NCBI RefSeq assembly: GCF_963678635.1
Contig: NC_087063.1
Coordinates: 16,988,449 to 17,052,448 of the forward strand
DNA length: 64,000 nucleotides
Source: Symsagittifera roscoffensis
Lineage: Eukaryota; Xenacoelomorpha; Acoela; Convolutidae
Direction of reading: 5' to 3'
A model generated the notes under the pieces. It was not told the DNA's origin, did no database searches, and worked only from the letters and a program-made list of their open reading frames with translations. Of this stretch, positions 33,086 through 43,989 are shown piece by piece; the first letter of the stretch is position 1; every line of letters starts with the position of its first letter. Both the position numbers and the translations under genes were made by a program.

Positions 33086-36000
33086 TATTCGTATGATTTA
33101 ATGGCGATGCACACGTACCGCAAACAAGTTCAAGTTAAATTACTTAACGCTGCCTCTTCGATCTCGTAAGTATCAAGAATGTCTCTTAGGTTTCTCAATG
33201 ACAATCTTAGTGACTCAGCTAGAGGTACACACAGGGCCTGCTCAGTATTGATATAATTCTAACTCAACCCTGTTGTATAGTATAACAGTATCACAAAATT
33301 TTTACAAAATATAATCAACACACAAAACACAATCGGTAGTCAGATAAGAATATCCTACAGGTGACAGCGACCTCTCGTCAGTATCAATTTATTGCCACAC
33401 AATTTATCAAGTCATTGCTTTGTTAAAATCAATCAATTTTTGGTAAAAAGCAGTGATGACTCAGAAGCAGATCGATAAAACTTAGTTTTAAAGAAAAAGA
33501 CTTCCCTCAGTCGGAACGATCCGAAAGAACAAAGCCCAGGACAAAGTCTTCTCAAGTGGGTGTGTATTTGCCTAATACACCCACCGAGGTCTTCTTTTAG
33601 GTGTCCTGCGATTGCCCGATCTGTCCTATTAAGTAGTTCAAGGCAACCTCTGATCGAAAATTTCTATAGTCTAAGAAAAAGCTCCCCCACACCCGGACTG
33701 CTCCAAGTAGCCGAGAGTAGGGAACAACTTTTCTTCTCAAGTGAGTGTGTATTTGCTTAATACACTCACCAAGATCTTCCTTTATTTGTTCCCGGATTGC
33801 CCGAACTTTCCTATTAAGTAGCTCAAGGCAACCACACAACCAAAATCACAATCAAATAAAAAAATTTTGTTCGGGTACTTCTGATACACCCGATCTAGAA
33901 TCCAAAGTTGATCACGATTTTCCGGGTCAAAATGGGCTCCTATGATCCTAATAAGCACGCCTAATGTCTTAATATGATCGTTATTAAATGGATATTTCCC
34001 GTCTCCCAAATTGCCACAGAAGGTTTCCTCAAGTTTCTAACAATGAGGGTTGCTAAGATGTTTAAGTCACTCCGGTTGGTTACTTCGGAGGGTTGTTAAG
34101 ACACTTAGCCTACCTCGGAGGGTTACTTCGGAGGGTACCTTAATCACCCAAGTTACTTCGGAGGGTCCCCCTTAAATTTACTAAGGAGGGTCAATAAGAT
34201 GCTTAATATGCTCCGGAGGGTTACTTCGGAGGGTACATCCAAAATTTTCAAATTTCTGAACCTCACTTGGAAGGTCCTTCAATTAACTTCAGGAAGCGTC
34301 AAAACAAGCTAAATTCTCTATGGGGGCTGTTTTAACTTCTTTGGAGGGTTGCTAAGGGGTTTAGCTGACTCCGAAGGGTTACTTCGGAGGGTTCCCCAAA
34401 AATCAAGAAAAACGGTTATGTTACCGCGAGAAAGTCTCCAAAAGCGGTCTACCTGACTTAAAACTAGGTTGGCTGACACGGTCAACCTTCGCAGTAGGAT
34501 AAAAAGGTGTTTTGATAAAATTTTCTGCCGCTCGGAGGGTTACCTGTAATTTGGACCCTCCGAACCAACAAATTCTAAAAAAATTTTCTTTTCCGAAATT
34601 ATCAACCCAAAAACGGCTGCGGTCCGGAAAAGTGGTCCAAAACGTCGACTTATGGTACCAAAACTATCCCGATTGGTTGGCTAGTCTTTGAGAAATTGTC
34701 AAAAACGTGTTTGTCCAAATGGCCTTTTTTCACCACCTATATAGGTTCTGAGAATCTTTTTCCGCAATTCCTATTGAAAGTGCCTAAAAATAATTGAAAC
34801 GAGCGTAGTAGCCCTGTACGGCACTGGAATAATGCAAAAAATTGGACCAAACGTGGTTTGGAGACCAAAATTTGGCCAATAACTATCAAATTTGGACCCT
34901 CCGATTCCTTCCTTTTCCGATCCTTAAGTCGTTAGCTCTATCCACGGAGCTAATCGGAGGGTTACTCAAGAACTTTTCTGCGGCCGGGCACGTTATGCTA
35001 GCAGGCTCCTAATACAAAAAATTTTATTGCTCTAACTCTAAAAACTCAAAAACTCGATCCCCAAAACAGATTGACAAAATTCAGAAAATTATCGAAATTT
35101 TGACCGAAAAATTTTGGTTTTTTCCAACTTTTACTGAGTCTTTTCTCACGCAGCTTCTTTAGTTATGGGGATTGAACTACGTAGCTACTCCCTATATAAA
35201 AGCTTTTTGCTGTTCGGAAAAGCTCGGATATCCAAGAATTTGGGGGTCTATAGTTTGTCAAAAATCGATAATTTTCGACAAAATTTTGGTGTTTCTTGGG
35301 TCTAAATAGGAGATAAGTAATATATAATAAGGATATTAACCTATTAGTAGTCGTTAATGAATAGTACTATACCCTCCTTTGCACCAAAATACCCGAATTA
35401 AGACCCTTAACTCGGAAATTTGAAATCGATGGAGGGTGCAATTGGACCGCGCCAATCGTCCCCCCCACCACTTATGTTTTGATGAAATAGTACCCGAATG
35501 ATACCAAAATTGTTTCAACGATACCCAACAGTCGTTTTGGATGTTGTACCTATGTCCCTGTTGAGTGTGGAACACGTCGGTCAGCTTGCCACTCTACACT
35601 CCGGTCACCGGCAAAATCACCATCAACGTGCTTAAATACTCAAATTACACTCAAGGGAGGGTATCCAACCCTTCACCAAAACACACAATCTTTCTATCAG
35701 AAATGATATAAATCAATCTGAAACTACAACAAAAAGGAAGGTCAGATCACATCTCGTCCGGAAATAACATATAAACTGTCACTTTATGTTTTTTACTGTT
35801 TTTGGTCTTTTTTTGGAGTTTGTACTGTTTTTTGTACTTTTTTGTTTTCAAATAAATTTATTTTTTGCTTTTTCTTGGTTATACACTATTTTTGTTTGGT
35901 TTTAAGCTTTCTCTTTAATTGTTTTTGGTCCTGGGACCTCGGGACAAGCGGGCTCTAGATTTCCCACCTAACCCTCCGACCCCCTGAATTTTCGCTGTTA

Positions 36001-36186
36001 ACTAAGTTAAAAAGCTAAATAGTACTAGACGGAGGGTACGCACCTTCCCCCTAGTACAATAACGGTCATTAAGGCCTCTAACTCGGGCATACGCCCGGAG
36101 CGGAGGGTTCGTCGCTGAAACGCTTGCTGATCATGATGGTCTCATGCCTTTAACAGGCCCACCCAGGAGCGCCATAAAAACATCTA
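32967..36186 (-). mobile_element. 5' LTR/leader of element B
   Basis: It matches 14461-17577 along its whole length (to 36061) and extends another 125 bp to an outer end CATAAAAACATCTA. It holds the same CGGAGGGTTACTTCGGAGG repeats (34080-34390) and the 185-bp duplication (33548 and 33733). The outer 27 bp are the exact reverse complement of the start of element C. The leader/gag border overlaps by ~118 bp with the annotated gag start. LTR border, PBS and promoter elements are not resolved. Confidence 0.7.
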
Positions 36187-37391
36187 TGTAACATTCGCCC
36201 AAATACTACACAGCGACGGAGCGTAGAAAAAGTACCTATTAACGACTGGCAGGCGTCAGTTACCTTAATCCTACTCGTTTTTCACCGTCTCGACCTTGCC
36301 AGTTGATTTTCTGGTCTGTTTAGGGCTAAGTAAAAAGTTACTATTTTTAGGCCATCAGTCAAACGACTTTGATCAGCTTTCTTTTACATGCGAACACATC
36401 AACATAGCTGAGTCTCGGATCCTCAGACTAAGTGATTGCTATTAAAAACACGGTTCGAACAACCTATTTTAATATGTTTTTGTGTGACAGTTCTATATTA
36501 AATCCATTGGAGATGGATTGACCCTTTCCTCTTTCTAGCTACTCATATTCTAAAATATCAAATTATACCGGTGTTAATTCAGACTTCTACGGCATCCAAG
36601 TAGCTACAAAGTCAGTTTTATATAGTCCCTTCACATAAAACAGTCTCTGGGGGACCAAGCCTCCGCTCCCATAATCTTCCTGAGACAACGCTCGTATCTC
36701 TTCCAATTTGTGGCACGGGAGGGTTCCGTGGAATATTCCTTCCCCACTGAAGCTTCCTTCTCCACTAATATCCCTTGCTAAGACTCCTATCGTGTATTGT
36801 TGCCACGATAAGAGGCTTCGTGTTTTTCGTCTCTTGTGCGACCGTTTTCCACAACATTTGTCGTTGTTCTGTTTTTTCGTCCTTTTTCGTCAAAATGGCC
36901 GTCTTTTTGTATTTCTGAGAAATATTCACTCTTCGATCGAAGTTTTAAAAATAAAAATTCTAGATTATTCCTACCCTCCTTCGCAATAATTCTTCGTTAA
37001 TAAGGCCTGTATTCGTTTTTTTTTTTAGCGTGTCGCCGGAAGGTTGCGCTGTGCCTATCTGGCAGAATGGCACATATCTACTGAACAAAAACAATAATAA
37101 TTCAATAAATAGTAGTAGCCCTGTTTTTAGGAGTGACCTCGTGGTCTGGGGATACTGAGACCCAGCCATGAGCTCACTATTTCTGCATGTAATAAAGTTA
37201 ATTTGAGTGTTTTGACCGAAGCCGAAAGCAGTAAAGTTTTTTAGTCAACCCGATGTTAGAAATACCACCGAAAGTACTGGCTTGGTAGAGACGGTGAAAA
37301 GCATGTAAAGCTCTGTTTAGACGTTAGCCAGTCGTCTTAGGACTTAGTTTTATTTTCCGTCGATATGTTTCTTCCGGGCGAATGTTACAAT
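36187..37391. repeat. Family D copy 3, both ends present
   Basis: It runs from TGTAACATTCGCCCAAATAC to CTTCCGGGCGAATGTTACA, about 1.2 kb, giving ~10-bp inverted ends. The first ~890 bp match 4040-4930. From 37080 on it matches 18510-18818, so the copy may be a fusion of two sub-types. The outer left neighbour is element B. No protein-coding gene. Confidence 0.65.
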
Positions 37392-38420
37392 TCCTTCCCC
37401 ACTGAAGCCTCCTTTCTCACTGTTTCTCTCTGCTATCGGTCCTATCGTGTGTGCTTGCCACGATAAGAGGCTTCGATTTCTCGTTTTCTCGTGCGACTGT
37501 TTTTCACTATATTTGTCGTTGTTCTGTTTTTTCGTTCCTTTTCGTCAGAATGGCTGTCTTTTTGTATTTCTGAGGAATACTTGCCCGTCAATCGAAATTT
37601 AAAAAATTTAAACTTCCAGAATAATTCGACCCCCCTTTGCAGCATTTTTTTGTTACTAAGGCCTTTAGTCGTCTTTTTCTGTCCCGCCGGAAGGTTGCGC
37701 TGTGCCAATCTGGCAGAATGGCACAAATAGCAATCACGTAGTCTGAGGATCCGAGACCCAGCTATGTGGTTGTGTTCGCATGTAAACGAAAGCTGATCAA
37801 AAGTCTTTTGACTGATGGCCTAAAAATAGTAACTCTTAGCCCTAAACAGACCAGAAAAGCAACTGGCAAGGTGGAGACGGTGAAAAACGAGTAGAATTAA
37901 GGTAACTGACGCCTGCCAGTCGTTAATAGGTACTTTTTCTACGCTCCGTCACTGTGTAGTATTAAAGGGGCCCTTCCGTTTAGTTACGGTAAGTGCACAA
38001 GCTGGATAGGGCCATACCAGTGATATAAAAATGCATATATATCAGCAATGAAGTCATAAATCAGCATTAAATGCATCGTCGTAATGTTAATTTATCTTAG
38101 CCGTCCTTCCTCTACAATAGCGCTTATGGAGTTGTCGATAAATTGAACTTTGCGTAGCGATCTGCACCCCCTTATACAAAGTATAGAGCTCCTCAGGAGC
38201 GCGAAGCTTATCTTAGTTCTTTTTGTAGTTTATAGATTCTGGATAGCTTTCTTGTCTTTTTTTACTGTGTAGTATTTGGGCGAATGTTACAGTGAAAAAC
38301 ATTCGCCCAAATACTACACATTGTCAGATAGATACCTATAAGATCTAAATTGGACACTAGCCAATCGTTAGGATAATATTATTTCCCGTCATTATGTTCT
38401 TTCCGAGCGAATGTTAGTTT
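37392..38420. repeat. Mosaic of family D fragments, partly inverted
   Basis: 37392-37735 matches the internal part of D copies (around 36740-37080). 37735-37975 is an inverted left end (reading into TAGTATT at ~37970). 37976-38270 is unassigned. Around 38270-38310 two D left ends face each other (GGGCGAATGTTACA then ACATTCGCCCAAATACTAC) about 7 bp apart. A short D-like fragment ends at 38415 with GAGCGAATGTTAG. Confidence 0.6.
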
Positions 38421-38440
38421 GCAAGTTTGAAATTTAATGG

Positions 38441-38549
38441 TTAAATCCGTACGTAAAAGCATTCTATGTACATTCAATGAAATGTATTCTAGTCTTGTAC
38501 TAAATAGTTTGAGCTGCTATTTACATTGAGTAGTCTTGTGATTTCAGAT
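38441..38549. repeat. Right copy of the ~110-bp repeat (see 1-115)
   Basis: It lies 30-140 bp past the stop codon of the exchanger gene, so it is probably in its 3' UTR or terminator region. It corresponds to 1-115 in the same orientation. On the minus strand no canonical AATAAA is visible in this stretch. Confidence 0.7.
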
Positions 38550-38578
38550 TTTTCCTAGAATTATACAGCACTGAGTTC

Positions 38579-39281
38579 TTAACCCCAGTGCAGTACGTTC
38601 TGCATGAATGCTACCATTCCCATAGAGACAGGGTACAATGCAATAGCGAAGATGCCGAGGAAGATTGGGCAGACGGAATAAACTGTGTTGAAGAAAACAG
38701 CGATAATTCCGAACGCAATCTCAAACAGCAAGATGACTGTGACCTCCGCCGAGAAGTACCATTCCAGTCCCTGGAAGTACACTAATGCACAGAAGACGCC
38801 CAAACACAATGTATTGTTCATGATGCACGCGCCATAGATCTGAGCATAGGTCATGTTGATCTTGTCTCTGTCCTTCTGCATGGCCATCAAGATGGAACTA
38901 ACAAGCTCTGAAGCGTTCGAGCAGAGAGGGGTGACTACAAAAGAAACGTAGAAGGCACTAATTGGAATGTGTTCTTCGTAATCAGTGTTCGTGAGAGCAG
39001 TCAAAGTGTCGCACATGGGATCCGAGAAAAATGTCACCAAACCAACTCCGCCAATCAAGTGAGCGGCCGATTTTAGTGCAATTGTCCATTTCGGTTCCTC
39101 TTCGGCGTGTTCAGCTGGAATTAGTGGAGTGGTGTCGTCAACGTTAGAGCTGAGGTTTATTCCCTTTGCTTGGGAAGAGGCGCGAGCTTTCATTCTCCAC
39201 AATCTTCCCAAGTTGCGAGCTACACGACGAACGCGGATATCTTCGGAGTCGACTGTTCGGAACATTGGGTCTTCTCGGATT
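38579..39281 (-). CDS. NCL/CAX-type cation exchanger, exon 2
   Basis: This encodes residues 331 (split codon) to 564, ending with TAA. It contains a charged cytosolic loop (DSEDIRVRRVARNLGRLWRMK), then the second half of the transporter: IGGVGLVTFFSDPMCDTLTAL, alpha-repeat 2 (SAFYVSFVVTPLCSNASELV, about residues 437-459), and three or four further hydrophobic segments (CLGVFCALVYFQGLEW, VILLFEIAFGIIAVFF, IFLGIFAIALYPVSMGM). The acceptor reads CTATTTAG/AATCC, and the split codon GG|A restores Gly in phase 2. The ATG at 39301 that opens the raw frame is intronic. The second alpha-repeat lacks the usual acidic residue in the same position as plant NCL (TPLCSNASE keeps Asn-Ala-Ser-Glu). Confidence 0.92.
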
Positions 39282-40009
39282 CTAAATAGATTCAAAAACA
39301 TTTTTCAGCTAATAAATGAGTTGTACGATCGATATTTTGTTTTAAATAATTGATTTTTGAAAGATGAATCATTGCTGAAATTGATTTTTATGGGCTGTAA
39401 TTTTTGTTTTGTATTAACATGGGAAGATAAGTGGAAGAGAATCAGCAAGAGATAGATGTTGATAATTATTAAAGAACTGTAAATGTTCACGCACTCTCAA
39501 GATATTTTAAATTGCGATCATCGAAATTAATACGCTTGCGACTAGCAAGAGTTATCTAATGTGAATATAGACTTTGTTGGGTTAACAGCTTGCTTGACAA
39601 AATCCATTGATAGCCTGATTACCTTTGCAATAATAGCCTGGTTATATAACCTGATAACCTGATTAGCCATGCTTTTTTCCCGTAAATAAATGGTTCACAG
39701 ATTGGTCTAATGGTAATCAGTGAATTTTATACTCAATTTAATTTTTTATCGGATTTGATAAAGTGTTTTGATAGTTTTTCGGCACTGAGTTCGGTCGGCT
39801 TTAATTATGTCGGATTATTTTCCTGATACTTTTGTTCTTTTAATTTTTTTTTGAAATTTTAATGATTGTAGTTAAACGAGAAAGTTTAGAAAAATGCAAA
39901 TCACTCTCTTAAAGCCCACCCCACCGTAATAAAATAAAAATATTTTGAATTTTGAAAAAATCGATTTTCGGCTTTTCAAGTCCCTTATAAAATAATTTCA
40001 AATTCAGTC

Positions 40010-40215
40010 ACTTATCCAGTGGACATGGCGTTGAGGTAACTTATATGCTTGACATGACAAAGGTTTGTTGTTTGAATCCGTACCTGTTTTTTTTTCTTCA
40101 AAAACTAGAAGTTTTCTGCTGTTTTGCGCTATCGTCCGTCTAATTTTTTTTTCGGCTTAGTTCCCGTTGCACAGACTCTTTTTGAAGTTTTAGATTTCTC
40201 TTAAGTTTGTGAATG
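40010..40215 (+). repeat. tRNA-headed SINE-like unit in the exchanger intron
   Basis: A box-like TGGCGTTGAGGTAAC at 40026-40040 and B box-like GTTTGAATCCG at 40070-40080 give a Pol III-type spacing. They are followed by CCTG, a T-run, and the family tail CGGCTTAGTTCCCGTTG. The same head-T-run-tail arrangement is found at 43640-43830, 54960-55100 and 61080-61230. Confidence 0.55.
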
Positions 40216-40919
40216 TTATTAATGTAACTAATTTTCCATGAAAAATTACTGCTTCTTTTGAAAAATTTTCAATAAAAAGTTATCAAAAAGTTTTGCTTAA
40301 AATTTTAAAACTTTTTGCTTCGTCAATTAATGACTCGCAATTAGCATAGTCGGCTTGTTACCGTTACGTAAGTTACGTTTCGATGCAAATTGAACGTTTT
40401 CTTGTTTGGCATGCTTTTTAAAAGTAATTTTTGTTCCAAGCAAATTGATACAAAGATATGGTAATGTTGGTAGATCTTGCTTTTCTCGATACTATCAAAA
40501 TTTTTCATTTAACGTAGCGGCGGTCGTCTCAATCTCGGTCTAAAAGTTTGTTGTTCTTTGTTTGTGTTGCATTGCAGTTTTTTTGTTTAATTGTTGTCGA
40601 CTTAAACTCGGTTAGTTTCCGAATGGGGTATACCACCTTGCAGTCACTACATATGAAGCACTCGTGGACACTATTTTGGACACTCGTGGAAGTAGATTTC
40701 GGTTCATTTTTTTCTTACTTCTGACACAAATTTTCGAGTTGGTTTGTAGGATCGATAAGACTCTGGATATATTTATTTGAATGCTCAAAATCAACCCTAC
40801 AAGCACTCTTGAAATTTTTTTTTAAACAATTTTTGTTTTTAATTTCAGTGTTTTCTTCGCTCGAAGTCATCTTTACTACTTCTACTTCTTCAGCGTCATG
40901 GTGTCTCAATCATGTAAGT

Positions 40920-41085
40920 GTTGTATTGCAAGTGGGAAATGGGGCAACGAATACACCCAGTTTCGAATCTGACTAGGACCCGTTTTTTCAAACGGGAAGT
41001 GTTCAGTTCTAAAAAGCTGTCGAACTATTGTTTGTCTTCGTATGTTTTGTCGGCTTGGATACCAAATCACGGATAGTTTTTGTGC
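40920..41085 (+). repeat. Second SINE-like unit in the exchanger intron
   Basis: B box-like GTTTCGAATCTG at 40960-40971 is followed by GGACCCG, a T-run and the tail CTATTGTTTGTCTTCGTATG..GTCGGCTTGG. The A box is poorly conserved. It belongs with the unit at 54955-55100 by its tail. Confidence 0.45.
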
Positions 41086-41437
41086 TGCAAGCAATTTTCC
41101 TTGTAATTGAAAGTGTTTTTATTTTATTTGTAAGTACTGAATCTGATTTTTTTTTGTATTTTTTGGTTAGCTCTGTTTGACTCAATTGTTTCGGCTTAGT
41201 GACCTAATTTTGTGTCGTGTGAAGTGAAAAGTAAATTTTAAACATCGTGTATTTTTGGAGGGTGATGTGGGCGTAGCGTAAAAGTATAGATAGAGTTGCC
41301 CTGTTTGTGTTTCTGAGCGTGTTTTTCTCAGCTGCCTAATTTAAGACAGTTTTTAAAGATTTTTTAGCTTGCTATATTTGTGTAGCATGGCAAGTGACGT
41401 GAAGCTCCGCTTCGCGTTTGTAAAAATTTTTACGTAC

Positions 41438-42429
41438 CCGGTGCCAAAATTGATGAAGTTGTGTGCAGCAACTGCCATCATTCTTCGTCGCCTTATTTTC
41501 AAAAGCACTTGCACTCGTGAATCATCGACATTCATCGATGCCCAAACTTGGGAAGCCAGATATGCAAAGAAGCCAATGAAACAGATGATCATGGTCACCA
41601 GTGCTGCAGTCTGAACGTATTCAGGCTGGATCACCTTGACTTTTCTTGCTCCAAATTCCCAGTCACTGCCTTGCACGATGAGGTATGGTATAGCAGTTCC
41701 CATCATACCAATAGCAACATACATGACTTGTTTGCTTGGTTGAACACCTTGACGCGTGAAAGAAAACCCAGTGCACTGCCCTGCTTGTACTGAAGTTTTG
41801 CCATTAAAGTCGGTGACCATGTCAGACCGCCCAACGATGAGAGAAACTCCCCAAGCGATTGTCAGCAGAAGAATTGTGCTTCCAGCTAGGGTTCCCATGC
41901 CGACCGAAATCTGATCTTGAGCCAGTTTTGGGTCACCGATTCCGGAGAAAATGATCATGACAGAATCGGGAATGGCACCCATGACTGGCAGCACCACTCC
42001 TCCGATGATAGCTGGCTGGAGGTCCAGATCCAACAGCATTTCGGCTCCATCAGAGATCAATTTGGCAGCGAAACCAAGAATGGCTCCGTAGAAAAGGATC
42101 ATGATGACATTTCCCACAATTTTGTCAGAGCAGGGAAAGATGTAGCTTTCACAGTGATCGAGTTCATCTGTGTTGTTGGGCTTGGGTTCGATCGTGGAAA
42201 CGTCGGGTTCGATCGTGGAAACATCGGGCTCGATCGTGGAAACGTCGGGTTCGCTCGTGGAAACGTCGGGTTTGCTCGTGGAAACGTCGGGTTTGCTGGT
42301 GGAAACTTCGGGTTCGCTCGTGGTAGAGTTAGATTCTTCAAAGGCGTTGACTGAATTGATGTTTGAAATGCATAAAGCCAGAAAAAGGCTCAAAAGTACG
42401 AATGATGCCGTGCTTATATTAAAAGCCAT
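41438..42429 (-). CDS. NCL/CAX-type cation exchanger, exon 1
   Basis: ATG at 42429 sits in a strong context (GCCGCACCATGG). Residues 1-30 are a signal peptide (VLLSLFLALCISNINSVNA). Residues 35-85 are a Ser/Thr-Pro/Glu repeat (about seven copies of EPDVSTS/I). The first transporter half then follows: NVIMILFYGAILGFAAKLIS, alpha-repeat 1 (GGVVLPVMGAIPDSVM, 143-158), VGMGTLAGSTILLLTIAWG (176-194), and two more membrane segments (235-255 and 271-293). The GMGTLAGST..LLTIAWG pattern is that of NCL-type (Na+/Ca2+ exchanger-like) CAX proteins, which move Ca2+ out of the cytosol in exchange for Na+ or H+, usually at vacuolar or plasma membranes. NCL proteins usually carry EF-hands between the halves; none is seen. 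With exon 2 the protein is 564 residues. Confidence 0.92.
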
Positions 42430-43600
42430 GGTGCGGCAAATTGAGAAAGAAAACTGAGTTAGACTTATTTTAAAAAGCCAAAAATGAACAATGCTTTATG
42501 AGCTTAATTGCAGGGGAGGTAATACATTGGGTCGAAGCCAAAATGATGAAAGAATTTCCAATCAAACTGCATATTAAAAATTTTAAATGCTCTTGCTTGC
42601 TTGAATCGTTTTCTCGTTTTATGCAAGACCTGGCCGTGTTAAATTAACATGCATTGATTACTTGAGAAATAATAGTTTGTACAAAATTTGGCCAAAGAAA
42701 ATGACATTTATTTACGATTTGTATCACACGTGGGCGAGATGAGACAACGTGCGTTTGTAATTATCGTACATTAAAGTGAAAGTGGTTTAACTTTCGAATG
42801 GTAAGATTACACTGAATAGTAAACAAACCAGGTAACGTATAAAAATACAGATTCAGTTTAAAAGTGCAAAGGCATACTTGAGGTGTAATTTGGAACAACA
42901 CGCTCACACAAGTAAAAAGAGCTCAATAACGTGTGCTTTAAAGGCTGCCAGATTCAAAGATAACTAGTGCTCGTTGACCTATCGAGAATTTGGTCGAAAT
43001 TATCTCTTTTTATGTCAATGAAATGCAGTTCTTGAAATCATAGTTGAAGTTGCTGAAACTGTTAAATTTCTTTAACTGCTTCGTTAAATTTCTCTGTCGA
43101 GACTAAATTGCTGATAAGTAGCTTGCTCTCTGGTAATTTTTGCTACACCAGAAACCACAGAGTTCTCTAATTGAGCTCTGCAGTTCAGTAGACAACTCAC
43201 CAGACCAGCAAGGTTTCTCTTATTGATCTCTGCAATTCATCGGGTAATGAGTTTGATGGTTGGTTTTTATTGGTTTGATGCATTACAAATGTTCAAAGCA
43301 AAGTAAGTCAACTCGTGACTAGTATATATCCATAAACATGACAAAATAAAGTTAGTATCCTAAATTATGTCTTCCGAGGTTGCGGATTTCGAAAAATTGG
43401 TTCATAATTTTGTTAAACTCGCCGCTACAAAGCTTGGACGGAAACAGGGTCCTAAGTAATGCATCTAGAAACTTCTACATAAAATGGAATTTACTGTCAA
43501 CTATCTGCTTTGCCTTGAAACATGAAGGAGAGAAATTGATACTCTACAGTACTTAACGGCTATCTAAAATTAACAGAGAGTTCCTGCTCAGGTATTTTCT
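42430..43600. other. Upstream region of the exchanger gene
   Basis: The minus-strand sequence just above the start is AT-rich with a TTTTTAAAATAAG run at about 42465-42480, ~40 nt from the ATG. It may be a core promoter element or 5' UTR; I cannot place the transcription start. The rest to 43600 contains no convincing ORF, RNA gene or clear repeat. Confidence 0.35.
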
Positions 43601-43624
43601 GATTTGTTACCGCTTGGTAATTAT

Positions 43625-43835
43625 ACATTCAATCAACAATCCCGCGCATCTGGCGGAGAAGTAACACAACTGTTTGATAACGCAAAGGGCTGTGGTTCAA
43701 ATCCGGCGGGGACCTGTTTTTTTTTGCAAATAGACAATTTTTGGCTAAATAGTTTTTGTGCTTTTTTGGGTTATCGTTTGTCTGATTAATTTTGTCGTCT
43801 TAGTTCCCGTAGCCCGACTTTTTTCGAAGGTTCAG
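43625..43835 (+). repeat. tRNA-headed SINE-like unit
   Basis: It has an A box TGGCGGAGAAGTAAC (43651-43665) and a good B box GGTTCAAATCC (43694-43704), then GGCGGGGACCTG, a T-run, and the tail TCGTTTGTCTGATTAATTTTGTCG..TTAGTTCCCG. A second, headless tail copy follows at 43870-43980. No complete cloverleaf can be drawn, so this is not a functional tRNA. Confidence 0.6.
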
Positions 43836-43989
43836 TTTTCTTCCAACTTGCTTGAGAAGACAAAGCCGCGATTTTGATTCCAGTCGCGACCTGTTTTTTT
43901 CGCAAGTAGAAAGTTTTCGGCTTATTTAGATTATTGTCGGTCTACTTATTTTTGTTGGCTTAGTTCCGCTTTTTTGAAAAATCGATTCT

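Larger units (their letters stand above)
39282..41437 (-). other. Intron of the exchanger gene (2,156 bp)
   Basis: The donor is GG/GTACGTAAAA at 41437 and the acceptor CTATTTAG at 39282, both canonical GT-AG, phase 2. Extending exon 1 past the donor gives a non-conserved tail (VKIFTNAKRSF) and a stop, so splicing is required. The intron is AT-rich and contains at least two SINE-like units (40010-40215 and 40920-41080), a CGAAGC hairpin repeat (41395-41425) close to the donor, and poly-T tracts. I see no extra coding exon, but a very short one cannot be excluded. Confidence 0.85.

Noticed and set aside
18819-36186. A Polinton/Maverick-type giant DNA transposon, suggested by inverted ends and integrase
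   Set aside because: The interior is two separate LTR-type elements in opposite orientation with gag, CCHC knuckles and Ty3/Gypsy RT; there is no DNA polymerase B, packaging ATPase or capsid gene.
39302-41353. Two separate exchanger half-genes instead of one spliced gene
   Set aside because: A consensus donor and acceptor join the halves in the right phase with a split Gly codon, and each half holds one alpha-repeat, as expected for one protein.
42099-42354. Antisense ORFs with PRANPTFPR-type repeats over the exchanger stalk
   Set aside because: They only mirror the 24-bp coding repeat of exon 1 in other frames.
43651-43704. A functional tRNA gene
   Set aside because: A and B boxes are present but no acceptor stem or anticodon stem can be paired, and the head is followed by a SINE-like tail.
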